Below are positions 7,199-15,869 of a DNA stretch of 19,734 nucleotides, piece after piece; the stretch's first letter is position 1, and every line of letters begins with the position of its first letter. The position numbers were made by a program, and so were the translations under genes. The DNA comes from Peptococcaceae bacterium BRH_c23 (lineage in GTDB: Bacteria > Bacillota_B > Desulfitobacteriia > Desulfitobacteriales > Desulfitobacteriaceae). Location: positions 1-19,734 of the forward strand of contig LADV01000021.1 of the NCBI GenBank assembly GCA_000961805.1, read 5' to 3'. The notes under the pieces are model-generated. The model was not told the DNA's origin. It made no database searches and saw only the letters and a list, made by a program, of their open reading frames with translations.

Positions 7199-9451
7199 AT
7201 GAAGAAGAATTGGCATTCTAGCTTTGCCGTGATCGTTGTTGCTTTTTTACTAGCTCCCATGATTTCTGCTCCCGTCGCTATAGCCGGAGTAAGTGGGTTA
7301 CCACAACCTGTAGAAAGTAGGTTATTAAAACCTATGGAGACTTTGGCGATACCTCAAGTCACCCTCGAAGAGGCTATTCTGATTGTTAAATCAAACTTCG
7401 ATGTGCCCATTGAGTATACCGACTTTAACTCTACATACAACACTTACGATGATCGCCAAGTATGGGCCCTGCGTTGGAATGGAACGGCGGAACGACCAGG
7501 AGAGTTCGCTGCAGAAGTTAGTGCCATAAACGGAAATATTATAAGTATGAACTATTGGAAAAATGACACTCAAGTGGGCAATAGCCCGTCAATTCCGCCA
7601 ATTACTAAATTGGCTGCCAGAGAAATTAGTAATAATTTACTGAAGCGTTTATTGGGCAAGCTTAGCGAGGACTTAAGACTTATTCCTAGTGATTCAGAGA
7701 TTATGCCCTTGGACTACAGTCCTGTCAATTATAATTTACAATACCAGCGCCTTATTGATGGGGTGCCCTTTCTAAGCAATGGGGCCAATGTGCAGGTGTC
7801 CAGTACCGATGGGCACATCACTTCCTATAATCTCAACTGGAATGAAGTGAAGGCACCTGAGGGTAAGGGCGTGATCAACTCCACCCAGGCACAGCAAGCT
7901 TTCATTAAGGCACCTTTTTTTAAATTAGAATACTGGGTACCGTCTTCTTATAGACCGTTAGTTGCGGGACAAAAGCAGGTTGCTAAGCTTGTCTACCAAT
8001 TGAGAGGGCAAAATGGAGGGGCAATCGATGCCTTTACAGGTGAACCCCTTCAGCTCAATCAGGGAGATTGGCTAATGACTGATTCATTCGGAACTGGAGG
8101 AATGGGGAACGCCAAGGAGGAAAGGGCAGGCTCAATCTCAGATGGAGCTCAAGTTTTAACCCCTCAGGAACAACTAGAAGTGGAACGCACTGCTAAGCTG
8201 CTTAAACGGGATGAGGCCATAGCTGCAGTACAGCGCTGGATTGAGATACCTGCTAACCTAACCCTACGTAGCGCAAATCTAGGTACTGACTGGCGTAGTG
8301 CAGACAAGCGTATTTGGAGCTTTAACTGGAACAGCATGGGATCCGACAAAGGGGATGGCACACCTCAATACCTAAGTGCTAGGGTCAGTGCCACAACTGG
8401 TGAGTTGTATGGTTTTGATATCTCTAATCAACCGAGCGGGAAGACTGAGGCAAAACTTGACCGCTTAGCAGCTCAGAATCTAGCTGAAGAGTTTCTAAAA
8501 AAAGTACAGCCCGATCGGTTTAGTCAAGTCGTGTTAAACACTGAAATCAATAACCAAATGGATAAAATAAGTCCGGAGCCATGGAATATACAGGCTTACT
8601 CTTACCACAGAGTTGTCAATGGGGTAGATTTCCCGGATAATGGCATGATTGTCAATGTAGATCCTGTCGCTGGTAAGGTCACGAGTTATGAACTCAACTG
8701 GTCAGAACATGAATTGTCAAGTGTTTCTGGAATTCTTAGTAAAGAACAGGCTGTAGAATCATTTCTGAAGGCACGTCCTCTGACTCTGAACTATGTTCGA
8801 ATCTATTCCAATGGAATGCCAGGGGATTTGCGCTTGGTTTATCTTCCAGTTAGTCAAGACCGTAGTATTTCGATTTCCAATATATTAGATGCAAAAAGCG
8901 GAGAACTGCTTGATTACCAGGGCCTGCCCCTGGAAAAAGGGCCAAAACCTTATAATTTTACGGATCTTGAGGGAGTTAACGGTGCATCAGAGATTGCGGC
9001 CCTCGGGCAAGCGGGATTGTTTGGTGACTATGGAAACAGCTTTAAGCCGCTGGAGAAGATGAATTTGGGGTCGCTATTGCGGGCAATGTATCTCAACCGA
9101 TTTGGTCAGTGGGGAAATACGGGCTTGACGGAGAGTGAGATTCTTAAAAAGGCTAAAGAGCAAGGCTGGTTGAAAGAGGAAATGCAACCTGGGGATCCAG
9201 TTTCTCGAGAAATCTTAGTTAAAGTCCTGTTACGCTATATTCAACTAGATAAGTTAGCTGAACTGAACGATATTTATCAGGTTAAGTTTCAAGATGCCGC
9301 TCAAATTAACCCGGATGCTTTAGGATTTTTTGCCTTAGCTAGCAGCACAGGAATACTCAAAGTGGAGGGTCAAGTGCTGGCTCCCTTGGAAACAGTAAGC
9401 CGAGCTGAGGCCGCAACCGCTCTCTTTAGGGCTTTGGGGTGGCGCAAATAG
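7199..9451 (+). CDS. Exported YcdB/YcdC-domain protein with S-layer-homology-like C-terminus
   Basis: A secreted cell-surface protein of unknown role, 750 residues from ATG 7199. AGGAAGG (7181-7187) precedes this ATG, and it gives a clean signal peptide (KK, hydrophobic 8-27, cleavage near AIA29); an upstream in-frame ATG at 7124 would bury the signal. Two tandem YcdB/YcdC modules are visible: 181-238 and 468-525 align over 58 residues without gaps (for example HITSYNLNW against KVTSYELNW), offset 287. From about 584 the chain changes to S-layer-homology-like segments (YNFTDLEG, then VKFQDAAQINPDALGFFALA and VSRAEAATALFRALGW at the end), suggesting attachment to wall polymers. It appears to be a single-gene unit. 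YcdB/YcdC modules resemble protease-associated regulatory domains; a function is not established. Confidence 0.88.
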   Translation: MKKNWHSSFAVIVVAFLLAPMISAPVAIAGVSGLPQPVESRLLKPMETLAIPQVTLEEAILIVKSNFDVPIEYTDFNSTYNTYDDRQVWALRWNGTAERPGEFAAEVSAINGNIISMNYWKNDTQVGNSPSIPPITKLAAREISNNLLKRLLGKLSEDLRLIPSDSEIMPLDYSPVNYNLQYQRLIDGVPFLSNGANVQVSSTDGHITSYNLNWNEVKAPEGKGVINSTQAQQAFIKAPFFKLEYWVPSSYRPLVAGQKQVAKLVYQLRGQNGGAIDAFTGEPLQLNQGDWLMTDSFGTGGMGNAKEERAGSISDGAQVLTPQEQLEVERTAKLLKRDEAIAAVQRWIEIPANLTLRSANLGTDWRSADKRIWSFNWNSMGSDKGDGTPQYLSARVSATTGELYGFDISNQPSGKTEAKLDRLAAQNLAEEFLKKVQPDRFSQVVLNTEINNQMDKISPEPWNIQAYSYHRVVNGVDFPDNGMIVNVDPVAGKVTSYELNWSEHELSSVSGILSKEQAVESFLKARPLTLNYVRIYSNGMPGDLRLVYLPVSQDRSISISNILDAKSGELLDYQGLPLEKGPKPYNFTDLEGVNGASEIAALGQAGLFGDYGNSFKPLEKMNLGSLLRAMYLNRFGQWGNTGLTESEILKKAKEQGWLKEEMQPGDPVSREILVKVLLRYIQLDKLAELNDIYQVKFQDAAQINPDALGFFALASSTGILKVEGQVLAPLETVSRAEAATALFRALGWRK

Positions 9452-9479
9452 TTTATAGTTTATAGTTTATAGTTTATAG
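9449..9479. repeat. Heptamer tandem repeat TAGTTTA x4 at the stop codon
   Basis: Four exact, uninterrupted copies of TAGTTTA (9449-9476) plus a partial fifth begin exactly at the TAG stop of the upstream gene. Loss or gain of copies would not change the protein, because the first TAG ends it. Confidence 0.95.
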
Positions 9480-9518
9480 GCATTCATACTATTGAGCAGA
9501 AGACTTACGTAGTACAAT

Positions 9519-9561
9519 ATAAGGGTAGGTAATTCAAAATGCATGAATTACCTACCCTTAT
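9519..9561. terminator. Long perfect hairpin between convergent genes, likely bidirectional terminator
   Basis: An exact 18-bp stem (9519-9536 with 9544-9561; core AAGGGTAGGTAATTCA) surrounds a 7-base loop. It lies between the ends of the plus-strand gene (9451) and the minus-strand gene (9767). The T-tail is short on both sides (TTATTT; TTATATT), so termination efficiency is uncertain although the stem is strong. Confidence 0.75.
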
Positions 9562-9766
9562 TTACGGTTATTTATAGTGTCGAACTGCAATAGTACAATG
9601 ATCAATTTTCTCTCTGGATAGCTAGGTCCAATCTTAGTTGGGTGTTATGAAAACGTAGATTTAATTCATTAGATTATACAGTACACGTTGAAGGTATATT
9701 AATGCTATAATTTAAAGCAGGCTAGACTAGTATAAAAGAATAAGGGAGCGATGTCTCTTAATTATG

Positions 9767-10447
9767 CTAATCGACCCTAACCTTTAATCCGGATAATCTT
9801 TCCGAGGGTTGAACGAGAACCATTTGGTTAGATTGATTAAACTGGAACTGATAGGATTCTCCGGATGTTTGTCCAATAGCTGTTTTCCAGCTAAAGTTAT
9901 TCATGGCCACACTTGGATCTCCACCCCCGTTAGGACCGCTTGTCCATGCCACGATAGCATCAGGATCAACCACACAAGGGGCTTCAAGCATGAGTGGGTT
10001 ACCATCAGTTACTACGGCAACTTGTTGGGGTTGGTTTGAGGTATTGCTGAGAACGGTTGTTGCTAAGCCTTTTTGAGATAAAACTCCACTTCCTATAAAG
10101 CGGACATCGTATTTAAGTTCTAGGGGAAAAGCGAGAAGATTTTCACTCTCAACCGATAAGCAATCGCCAGGCTCAAGTTCAAAAACTGAAACATGATAAG
10201 CATTTTGCGCTAAATATATGATACCCGAACCTTCGACTGTCATCAGTTGAATATCTTCCCCGGTTAGTTTTCTTTTTGCCATGCCTAAGAGAGAACCCAT
10301 AACTCCTCCCCCATTGTCTGGACCTAGCAACATCTTATCAAACTTAAAGTTTCCTTTAAAGGCAACCATTGCCCCTTTTTTAGCAATAAACTTATCCGTA
10401 CCTTCAACCTTGCAGCTTAATTCTTCTTCTACATTAAATTTGAACAA
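9767..10447 (-). CDS. AIM24-family protein
   Basis: A 226-residue cytoplasmic-looking protein without signal peptide, assigned to the AIM24 family (TRAP-like beta-sandwich fold) from its pattern of short strands and glycine turns: FIAKKGAMVAFKGNFKFD near the N-terminus, a glycine-rich loop GGGVMGSLLGMAKRKLTGED (about 46-65), MTVEGSGIIYLAQNAYHV, then LEPGDCLSVESENLLAF and the late MVLVQPSERLSGLKVRV. The bacterial role is unknown. The start is TTG at 10447: GGAGG (10460-10456) lies eight bases before it and there is no better start. It is convergent with the exported protein on its left and divergent from the hydroxylase cluster on its right (212-base gap). Confidence 0.82.
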   Translation of the reverse strand: MFKFNVEEELSCKVEGTDKFIAKKGAMVAFKGNFKFDKMLLGPDNGGGVMGSLLGMAKRKLTGEDIQLMTVEGSGIIYLAQNAYHVSVFELEPGDCLSVESENLLAFPLELKYDVRFIGSGVLSQKGLATTVLSNTSNQPQQVAVVTDGNPLMLEAPCVVDPDAIVAWTSGPNGGGDPSVAMNNFSWKTAIGQTSGESYQFQFNQSNQMVLVQPSERLSGLKVRVD

Positions 10448-10659
10448 TTCAGCAGCCTCCTTTTCCTCGTGTGATTATTCCGCTCCACACTCAAATGATA
10501 GTTTAAAATATATATCAAAAGGACAAGAATTTCAACATCCCAGAGACTGAGATAAGCTGAAATAAGTTCTTGTCTATTACCAAAGAACCTAAGTTCCATG
10601 CTGCAGAAGATTTAAATTAGTTGAGATAACAAGTGTTCAAAAGCTGAGGAGTGAGTGTA

Positions 10660-12915
10660 TTGACCAAGGATTTCAAATACGTTGGGAAGAGTTTTCCAAT
10701 CCATGATGCACAGCAAAAAGTAAGTGGAGATTTGAAATATTTAAGTGATATGACGCTGCCAAATATGTTATACGCAAAACTACTCTTAAGTCCGATTGCC
10801 CATGGGCTAATTGCAAGCATTGATACAAGTAAAGCCGAAGCTCTCCCAGGGGTTATCGGGGTATTCACACATTTGAATACTCCCAGCAAAGCGTATAGTC
10901 GCTATCGAATTATACCTGACCAAGATTTTTGCTTAGAGGATGAACGTCTATTAACGGATAAAGTAAGATTTGTGGGAGATCGAGTTGCAGCTGTTGTGGC
11001 TACCAGTAAGGAAACTGCTAAGCAGGCTATAGCCCTTATTCAAGTGGAGTATGAGGCACTGCCTGTACTAAGTACTCCTGAGAAAGCGCTGCAGGAACAA
11101 GAAACGAAAATCCATCCTATGGGGAATTTGATCCATAAGTATGAATACAAACTAGGGGAGCAAGTTCTGCTTTCTGAGGATTGTGTTGTTGTTGAAACTT
11201 TAACCAGTACTCAGAAAATGCATCATGCAGCAATGGAAACGCATGTTTGTCTGGCAGATTTCGATAGTTCTGGAAAGTTGACGTTATGGGCAGCTTGTCA
11301 AGGTGCTTTTGGCGTTAGAACTATTGTCGCGGATTTGCTAGAATTGAGTTATAACAAAGTCAGAGTCATTAAAGTGCCCATGGGAGGTTCTTTCGGCGGA
11401 AGACAAGAAACCATCTTAGAACCGATTACTGCGTTTTTGGCTAAGGAGGTTAGGCGACCGGTCAAATTGACCTTAACCAGGGAAGAAACTATTATTTCTA
11501 CGATGACTAGACCTGCCACGACCTCCAGAATAAGAACGAAGGTTACCATGGAAGGGATTCTTGCGGATTGTAGTGTAAATACCATTGTGGATGCCGGAGC
11601 CTATGCCACCAGTTCCATCGACAATACGTACGCAATGTCCAAAAAGATCTGTAAGTTATATAGAATCCCTTACTACGAACATTCGGGTAAGACAGTCTAC
11701 ACAAATACGCCTGTTGCCGGTGGAGCCCGAGGGTGGGGAGCGCCAGAAATAATGACTGCCCTTGAAATTCATATGGATGCGGTAGCCAAAAGCTTGAAAA
11801 TGGATGTTGTGGAATTTAGACTCAAGAATCTTGTCCATCCCTATGACCTCGATAAAGCATCGCATATTTCGCTGGGCAATGCTCACGTGATTGAATGCCT
11901 AAAGAAAGGTGCTGCCGCCTTTTGCTGGAGTAAACGATACTATAGGGAACCCAATCCCAATCAAGCTAGAGTTCGCAAGGGAGTAGGATTGGCCTGTGCT
12001 GCTCATAAAAATGGTATGTACGGAGGCTTTCCTGAACATAGTACAATGACCCTTAAAATGAATGAGGACGGTAGTTTTATTCTTAATACAGGTCTTCATG
12101 AGTTAGGTTGTGGAACAATTACTTCGATCAAGCAGATCACTGCAGAAGTCTTAGATATTGAGCTAGATAAGATAACCGTCCTGGAAGCAGACACTGAATA
12201 CGGTCCCTATGATTTCGGCTCTTATGGCAGTAGAGTAACTTATATTTGCGGTGCGTGCGCTTATGAAGTGGCCAAAAGGTTGAAAGAGATACTGTTGGAA
12301 TGTGCAGCTCATAACTTACAGAAGCCTAAGCAATACTTAGCAGTAGAACAGGGAAGGGTTAAAATAATTGGCAACGAGTCGCAGTCGATGAGTTATCGCG
12401 CAATTGCTACGACCGCTAAAATTAAGGATAATATCGACATCGTTGTTACACACACCTATCATGGGACATCCAATCCAGGTGCCTATGCCGCGCATTTTGC
12501 CGAGGTTGCGGTAGATACTGAAACAGGACGAGTGAGGATTGTCGATTATCTGGCGGCACATGATATTGGGAAGGCCATAAATCCCGGGATGGTTGAAGGA
12601 CAGATCCAAGGGGGCGTCCAAATGGGTATTGGATACGCTTTATATGAAGAACTTAGGATTGGTCGTGATGGCAGTATCCTGAACGGCAGTTTTAAGAACT
12701 ATCATCTGCTTAATGCTCCCGATATGCCCACCGTCAAAACGCTTTTGATCGAGGAGGGTGGAGATGAAGGTCCCTTTGGCGCCAAGAGTATTGGGGAAAT
12801 AGCCTTTGTTCCAGTCGCTGCGGCAGTAGTTAATGCAGTGAACAACGCCCTTGGGACCTCACTGTCAGAATTGCCACTTACTCCAGAAAAAATATTGGCG
12901 TCTCTGAAAAAGTAG
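10660..12915 (+). CDS. Molybdenum hydroxylase, molybdopterin-binding large subunit (xanthine dehydrogenase family)
   Basis: The catalytic subunit of a molybdenum hydroxylase that inserts a water-derived oxygen into a heterocycle or aldehyde. It has 751 residues from TTG 10660, chosen because GAGGAG (10646-10651) sits eight bases before it; the GTG at 10651 overlaps that site. Visible: N-terminal aldehyde-oxidase a/b hammerhead-type domain (about 1-110), GGSFGGRQE (242-250) at the cofactor, GGARGWGAPE with Arg357 at the substrate pocket, NPGAYAAHFAEVAVD, and catalytic Glu713 in GAKSIGEI. The ARGWGAPE pocket differs from FRGFGxPQ of classical xanthine dehydrogenases, so the substrate is open. 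It starts a cluster with the [2Fe-2S] subunit 32 bases downstream; no FAD-binding subunit is present beside it. Confidence 0.9.
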   Translation: MTKDFKYVGKSFPIHDAQQKVSGDLKYLSDMTLPNMLYAKLLLSPIAHGLIASIDTSKAEALPGVIGVFTHLNTPSKAYSRYRIIPDQDFCLEDERLLTDKVRFVGDRVAAVVATSKETAKQAIALIQVEYEALPVLSTPEKALQEQETKIHPMGNLIHKYEYKLGEQVLLSEDCVVVETLTSTQKMHHAAMETHVCLADFDSSGKLTLWAACQGAFGVRTIVADLLELSYNKVRVIKVPMGGSFGGRQETILEPITAFLAKEVRRPVKLTLTREETIISTMTRPATTSRIRTKVTMEGILADCSVNTIVDAGAYATSSIDNTYAMSKKICKLYRIPYYEHSGKTVYTNTPVAGGARGWGAPEIMTALEIHMDAVAKSLKMDVVEFRLKNLVHPYDLDKASHISLGNAHVIECLKKGAAAFCWSKRYYREPNPNQARVRKGVGLACAAHKNGMYGGFPEHSTMTLKMNEDGSFILNTGLHELGCGTITSIKQITAEVLDIELDKITVLEADTEYGPYDFGSYGSRVTYICGACAYEVAKRLKEILLECAAHNLQKPKQYLAVEQGRVKIIGNESQSMSYRAIATTAKIKDNIDIVVTHTYHGTSNPGAYAAHFAEVAVDTETGRVRIVDYLAAHDIGKAINPGMVEGQIQGGVQMGIGYALYEELRIGRDGSILNGSFKNYHLLNAPDMPTVKTLLIEEGGDEGPFGAKSIGEIAFVPVAAAVVNAVNNALGTSLSELPLTPEKILASLKK

Positions 12916-12947
12916 CTTCAATACTTAAATTTAAGGGTGGAAATACG

Positions 12948-13409
12948 ATGCAAATTGAGTTTAAACTCAACGGAAAAGAGTATAACATGGAAGTTAGTTC
13001 GACCCTAAGACTGGTCGATTTATTGAGAGAAGAACTGGGTCTAACAGGGACAAAAGAAGGGTGTGGCGAAGGTGAGTGCGGTTCTTGTACTGTGATCATG
13101 AATGGCAAAGCCGTAAACTCATGCCTAGTTCTTGCACTTCAAATTAGGGGTCAAGAAATCCTGACTATTGAAGCCTTAGAAAAGGATGGACAATTGGACA
13201 AACTACAACATTCCTTCATTCAGAATGGTGCGGTTCAATGTGGCTATTGCACACCGGGAATGTTAATGTCGGCCAAGGCACTGTTGATGACAAATCCCAA
13301 TCCTACAGATGAAGAAATAAAAATATCTATTGCCGGTAATTTATGCCGCTGTACTGGGTATAACAAGATAGTCACAGCAATCAAAGAAGCAGCCGACGGC
13401 AAATATTGA
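12948..13409 (+). CDS. Molybdenum hydroxylase [2Fe-2S] small subunit
   Basis: The electron-transfer subunit, 153 residues, carrying the two [2Fe-2S] clusters of this family. The N-terminal plant-ferredoxin-like cluster uses Cys39, Cys44, Cys47 and Cys59 (GCGEGECGSC, later NSC). The C-terminal helical cluster uses Cys98, Cys101, Cys133 and Cys135 (CGYCTPGM, LCRCTGY). All eight cysteines are present and the length is typical of the separate subunit. AAGGGTGG lies seven bases before the ATG. It sits 32 bases after the large subunit and 22 bases before the PLP enzyme, so the three are probably one operon. The usual order in three-subunit enzymes includes a FAD subunit, absent here. Confidence 0.96.
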   Translation: MQIEFKLNGKEYNMEVSSTLRLVDLLREELGLTGTKEGCGEGECGSCTVIMNGKAVNSCLVLALQIRGQEILTIEALEKDGQLDKLQHSFIQNGAVQCGYCTPGMLMSAKALLMTNPNPTDEEIKISIAGNLCRCTGYNKIVTAIKEAADGKY

Positions 13410-13431
13410 TCGTGTAAGGAGCATAATTACA

Positions 13432-14607
13432 ATGAACTGTGATTTTGATCAGATTATCGATCGCAACAAGACGAGTTGTGTTAAATGGGATTTTAACCAA
13501 CGTATCTTTGGGCGCGAGGACATTTTGCCATTATGGGTTGCTGATATGGACTTTCAAGCGCCTCAAGCAGTCGTAGAAGCCTTAGTAAACCGTGCCCAGC
13601 ATGGAATATATGGTTATTCAAATAGTATGGACGGGTATTACGAGGCTCTGATCGACTGGATGAAGAACAGGCATGATTGGTTGATCGAACGAGAGTGGAT
13701 AACCTTCAGCCCTGGAATTGTTCCCGCTTTAAATGAATTGGTACGGAGTTTGACCAAGGCTGGTGATAAAATCATCCTTCAATCCCCTGTCTATCCACCT
13801 TTTTTTCAAGCGATCAAAAATCACGGTCGTGAAGTGGTTAATAACCAACTTAGATTGGAAAACGGTCGCTATACTATGGACTTTACGGACTTGGAAGAGA
13901 AATTTGCCAGCGGAGTCAAAATGATGATTCTTTGCAGCCCCCATAATCCTGTTGGTCGTGTCTGGGATCGGGATGAACTTGATCGCTTAGGTCAGCTTTG
14001 TCTAGCTTATGATGTACTGGTTATCTCTGACGAAATTCATGGCGATCTAATTTTTGAGGGTTATCGTCATATTCCTTTTGCCTCGCTTTCCTCTGATTTG
14101 GCGCAACAATCAATTGTTTGTACTGCCCCAAGCAAGACCTTTAATTTAGCAGGTTTACAAACCTCGAACTTGATCATTCCCAACCCCAAGTATCGACAAG
14201 CGTTTCTCGCATCTCTGGACCTGACAGGGATTCATAATCCTAATGTGTTTGGCATAACAGCTTTAGAAGTAGCCTATCAGCAGGGCGCGGAATGGCTCAA
14301 TCAGTTGATGCACTATCTTGAGGGAAATGTAGAATTCCTTATGTCGTTCCTTGCTCGAGAGCTGCCTCAGATAGGGTTGATAAAACCAGAAGGGACGTAT
14401 TTGGTCTGGCTGGATTTTAGGAGTTTAGGGCTAGAACCCAAGGATTTGCATAAATTTTTGGTACACAAGGCTGGCGTTGGTTTGAATGCTGGCTATTTAT
14501 TCGGCCCCGGTGGTGAAGGCTTTGCTCGACTTAATTTAGGCTGTTCCCGTGCGGTTCTTGAAGAAGGGTTAAGACGAATTAAAACTGCCGTTCAGGAGTT
14601 GGCTTAA
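13432..14607 (+). CDS. patB: MalY/PatB-type PLP enzyme (cysteine-S-conjugate beta-lyase / aminotransferase)
   Basis: A fold-type I PLP enzyme, 391 residues, of the MalY/PatB group, which cleaves C-S bonds in cystathionine or cysteine conjugates and may also transaminate. Visible: N-terminal KWDFNQRIFGREDILPLWVADMDF typical of the group, YGYSN, SPGIVPAL, CSPHNPVGRVW, SDEIHGDL (the PLP-ring aspartate), the PLP lysine Lys235 in APSKTFNLAGLQ, and a late FARLNLGCSR with the carboxylate-binding arginine. The chain is intact. AAGGAG lies ten bases before the ATG. It is the last gene of the hydroxylase cluster, followed by a strong terminator. Its link to the hydroxylase is only positional; the symbol marks the family and not a proven substrate. 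Confidence 0.88.
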   Translation: MNCDFDQIIDRNKTSCVKWDFNQRIFGREDILPLWVADMDFQAPQAVVEALVNRAQHGIYGYSNSMDGYYEALIDWMKNRHDWLIEREWITFSPGIVPALNELVRSLTKAGDKIILQSPVYPPFFQAIKNHGREVVNNQLRLENGRYTMDFTDLEEKFASGVKMMILCSPHNPVGRVWDRDELDRLGQLCLAYDVLVISDEIHGDLIFEGYRHIPFASLSSDLAQQSIVCTAPSKTFNLAGLQTSNLIIPNPKYRQAFLASLDLTGIHNPNVFGITALEVAYQQGAEWLNQLMHYLEGNVEFLMSFLARELPQIGLIKPEGTYLVWLDFRSLGLEPKDLHKFLVHKAGVGLNAGYLFGPGGEGFARLNLGCSRAVLEEGLRRIKTAVQELA

Positions 14608-14760
14608 GTCATCTCCTAGGCTATCTATTTAAACCTCGCCCCTCATATCAAAACTTCCAATCATATTCATATCGATACCTTAGTATAAATAGCCCCATCT
14701 TCTTTTTAAGAATTTGATTGCTCATTAATTTTAAGAAAAAAATTATAAAAAGCTTATAAA

Positions 14761-14818
14761 GCATACAAAAAAGCCTAAGCATTTGTTTTAATGCTAAGGC
14801 TTTTTTGTATGCCTTTTT
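14761..14818. terminator. Strong terminator after patB, with T-runs on both strands
   Basis: A 22-base arm (14761-14782) pairs with 14791-14812 with a single A:A mismatch around an 8-base loop. The inner stem AAGCCTaAGCAT/ATGCTaAGGCTT is followed by six Ts (14801-14806); the arm's own A-run gives the same tail on the minus strand. A second T-run follows at 14814-14818. Confidence 0.93.
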
Positions 14819-14908
14819 GAGGGGCTGGCTGTTACGAATTTTAGTTTCTTACAGATCTTATATGAGATAGTGCACTACCACAAATAACACTCGTTTGTTT
14901 CGTCCCTT

Positions 14909-14990
14909 CCACTTTTCTGCTTCATGGCATGAGTATTTCTCCTTCGGTAAAACCAATCCTGAACGCGATAGTTTTCACCAAAGGTCGTGC
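14909..14990. repeat. Degenerate interspersed repeat, locus C (after patB)
   Basis: 14945-14990 matches 6734-6779 of locus B at 36 of 46 positions without gaps, including the shared core AAACCAATCCT and CGCGAT. Upstream, CCACTT (14909-14914) and TCTGCTTC recall the left half of loci A and B, with the spacer missing. It lies about 95 bases past the patB terminator. Confidence 0.6.
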
Positions 14991-15101
14991 TTACGATAGA
15001 ATCAGACCCTGAAAAAATACTGGTAAATTTACGAATTACGCACCGATGAAGGCATTCTCCAATACATTATTAAAGAATGAGACGACAGGGGGGAACGCCA
15101 A

Positions 15102-15869
15102 TTGAGCTATATTGTCGAGGTGCAGGAAGTTGGCATGAAGTATCAATCCCCCAATGGGGAAATAATTGCCTTAGAAAATATTAATTTTTATGTTCGGGAA
15201 GGAGAGTTTGTAAGCATTGTTGGTCCTAGCGGTTGTGGTAAATCCACCTTATTATCGATCATTTCGGGCTTGATGTCCTCAACCTCAGGATCTGTCATGA
15301 TTTCTGGGGAAAAGGTCAGCGGAACTTCCAAAAAAATCGGCTATATGTTGCAAAAAGACCATCTTTTTGACTGGAGGACGATCTATCAAAACGTCATGCT
15401 TGGTCTTGAAATTAGAAACTCAATCACGCCAGAGGCGAAAGAGCGAGCTATTAAACTTCTTAAAACATATGGGTTATACGAATTTAAAGATAAATATCCA
15501 AACCAGCTATCCGGAGGGATGAGGCAAAGAGCGGCACTCATCCGAACTCTTGTGACGGATCCTCAAATTCTTTTACTAGATGAAGCTTTTTCGGCCTTAG
15601 ACTTTCAGACGAGGCTAGTGGTTAACGACGATATCTACGCAATAATTAAAAAAGAAAATAAAACTGCGCTGCTGGTTACCCATGATATTAGCGAGAGCAT
15701 CAGCATGGCTGACCGGGTCATTCTTTTGTCAAAACGACCGGGAACGGTAAAGAACATTTATGAAATTAAGTTTAAGAATACCAACAGGACCCCTTTATCC
15801 TCAAGGGATGCACCAGAGTTTAGGAACTATTTCCAGGAGATATGGAGGGGGCTTGATGTCCATGTCTAA
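15102..15869 (+). CDS. ABC importer ATPase, nitrate/sulfonate/taurine type
   Basis: The ATP-hydrolysing subunit of an importer, cytoplasmic, 255 residues. All motifs are present: Walker A GPSGCGKST (41-49), Q-loop Gln84 (LQKDH), signature LSGGMRQR (136-143), Walker B ILLLDEAFSALD with Asp160/Glu161, and H-loop His194 (LVTHDISE). The overall sequence fits the SsuB/TauB/NrtD group. The start is TTG 15102, with AGGGGGG (15087-15093) eight bases before it; the first strand SYIVEVQEVGMKY begins as expected for the family. Its 3' end overlaps the permease by 14 bases, pointing to coupled translation. The substrate cannot be read from this subunit. Confidence 0.95.
   Translation: MSYIVEVQEVGMKYQSPNGEIIALENINFYVREGEFVSIVGPSGCGKSTLLSIISGLMSSTSGSVMISGEKVSGTSKKIGYMLQKDHLFDWRTIYQNVMLGLEIRNSITPEAKERAIKLLKTYGLYEFKDKYPNQLSGGMRQRAALIRTLVTDPQILLLDEAFSALDFQTRLVVNDDIYAIIKKENKTALLVTHDISESISMADRVILLSKRPGTVKNIYEIKFKNTNRTPLSSRDAPEFRNYFQEIWRGLDVHV

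Larger units (their letters stand above)
14608..15101. other. Gene-free stretch between patB and the first ABC operon
   Basis: About 490 bases hold a strong terminator (14761-14818) and repeat locus C (14909-14990). A perfect 10-base palindrome GTAAATTTAC lies at 15023-15032, about 70 bases before the ABC ATPase start, and could be an operator. No open frame with a ribosome binding site, no riboswitch that I recognise and no convincing promoter was seen. Confidence 0.55.

Noticed and set aside
9751..9780. Nine-codon ORF (MSLNYANRP) after GGGAG
   Set aside because: Too short to support; it overlaps the 3' end of the convergent AIM24 gene and has no context.
10522..10574. GACAAGAA/TTCTTGTC inverted pair before the hydroxylase as a riboswitch
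   Set aside because: An 8-bp pair 37 bases apart with no known aptamer signature (Moco, xanthine or purine type); likely chance.
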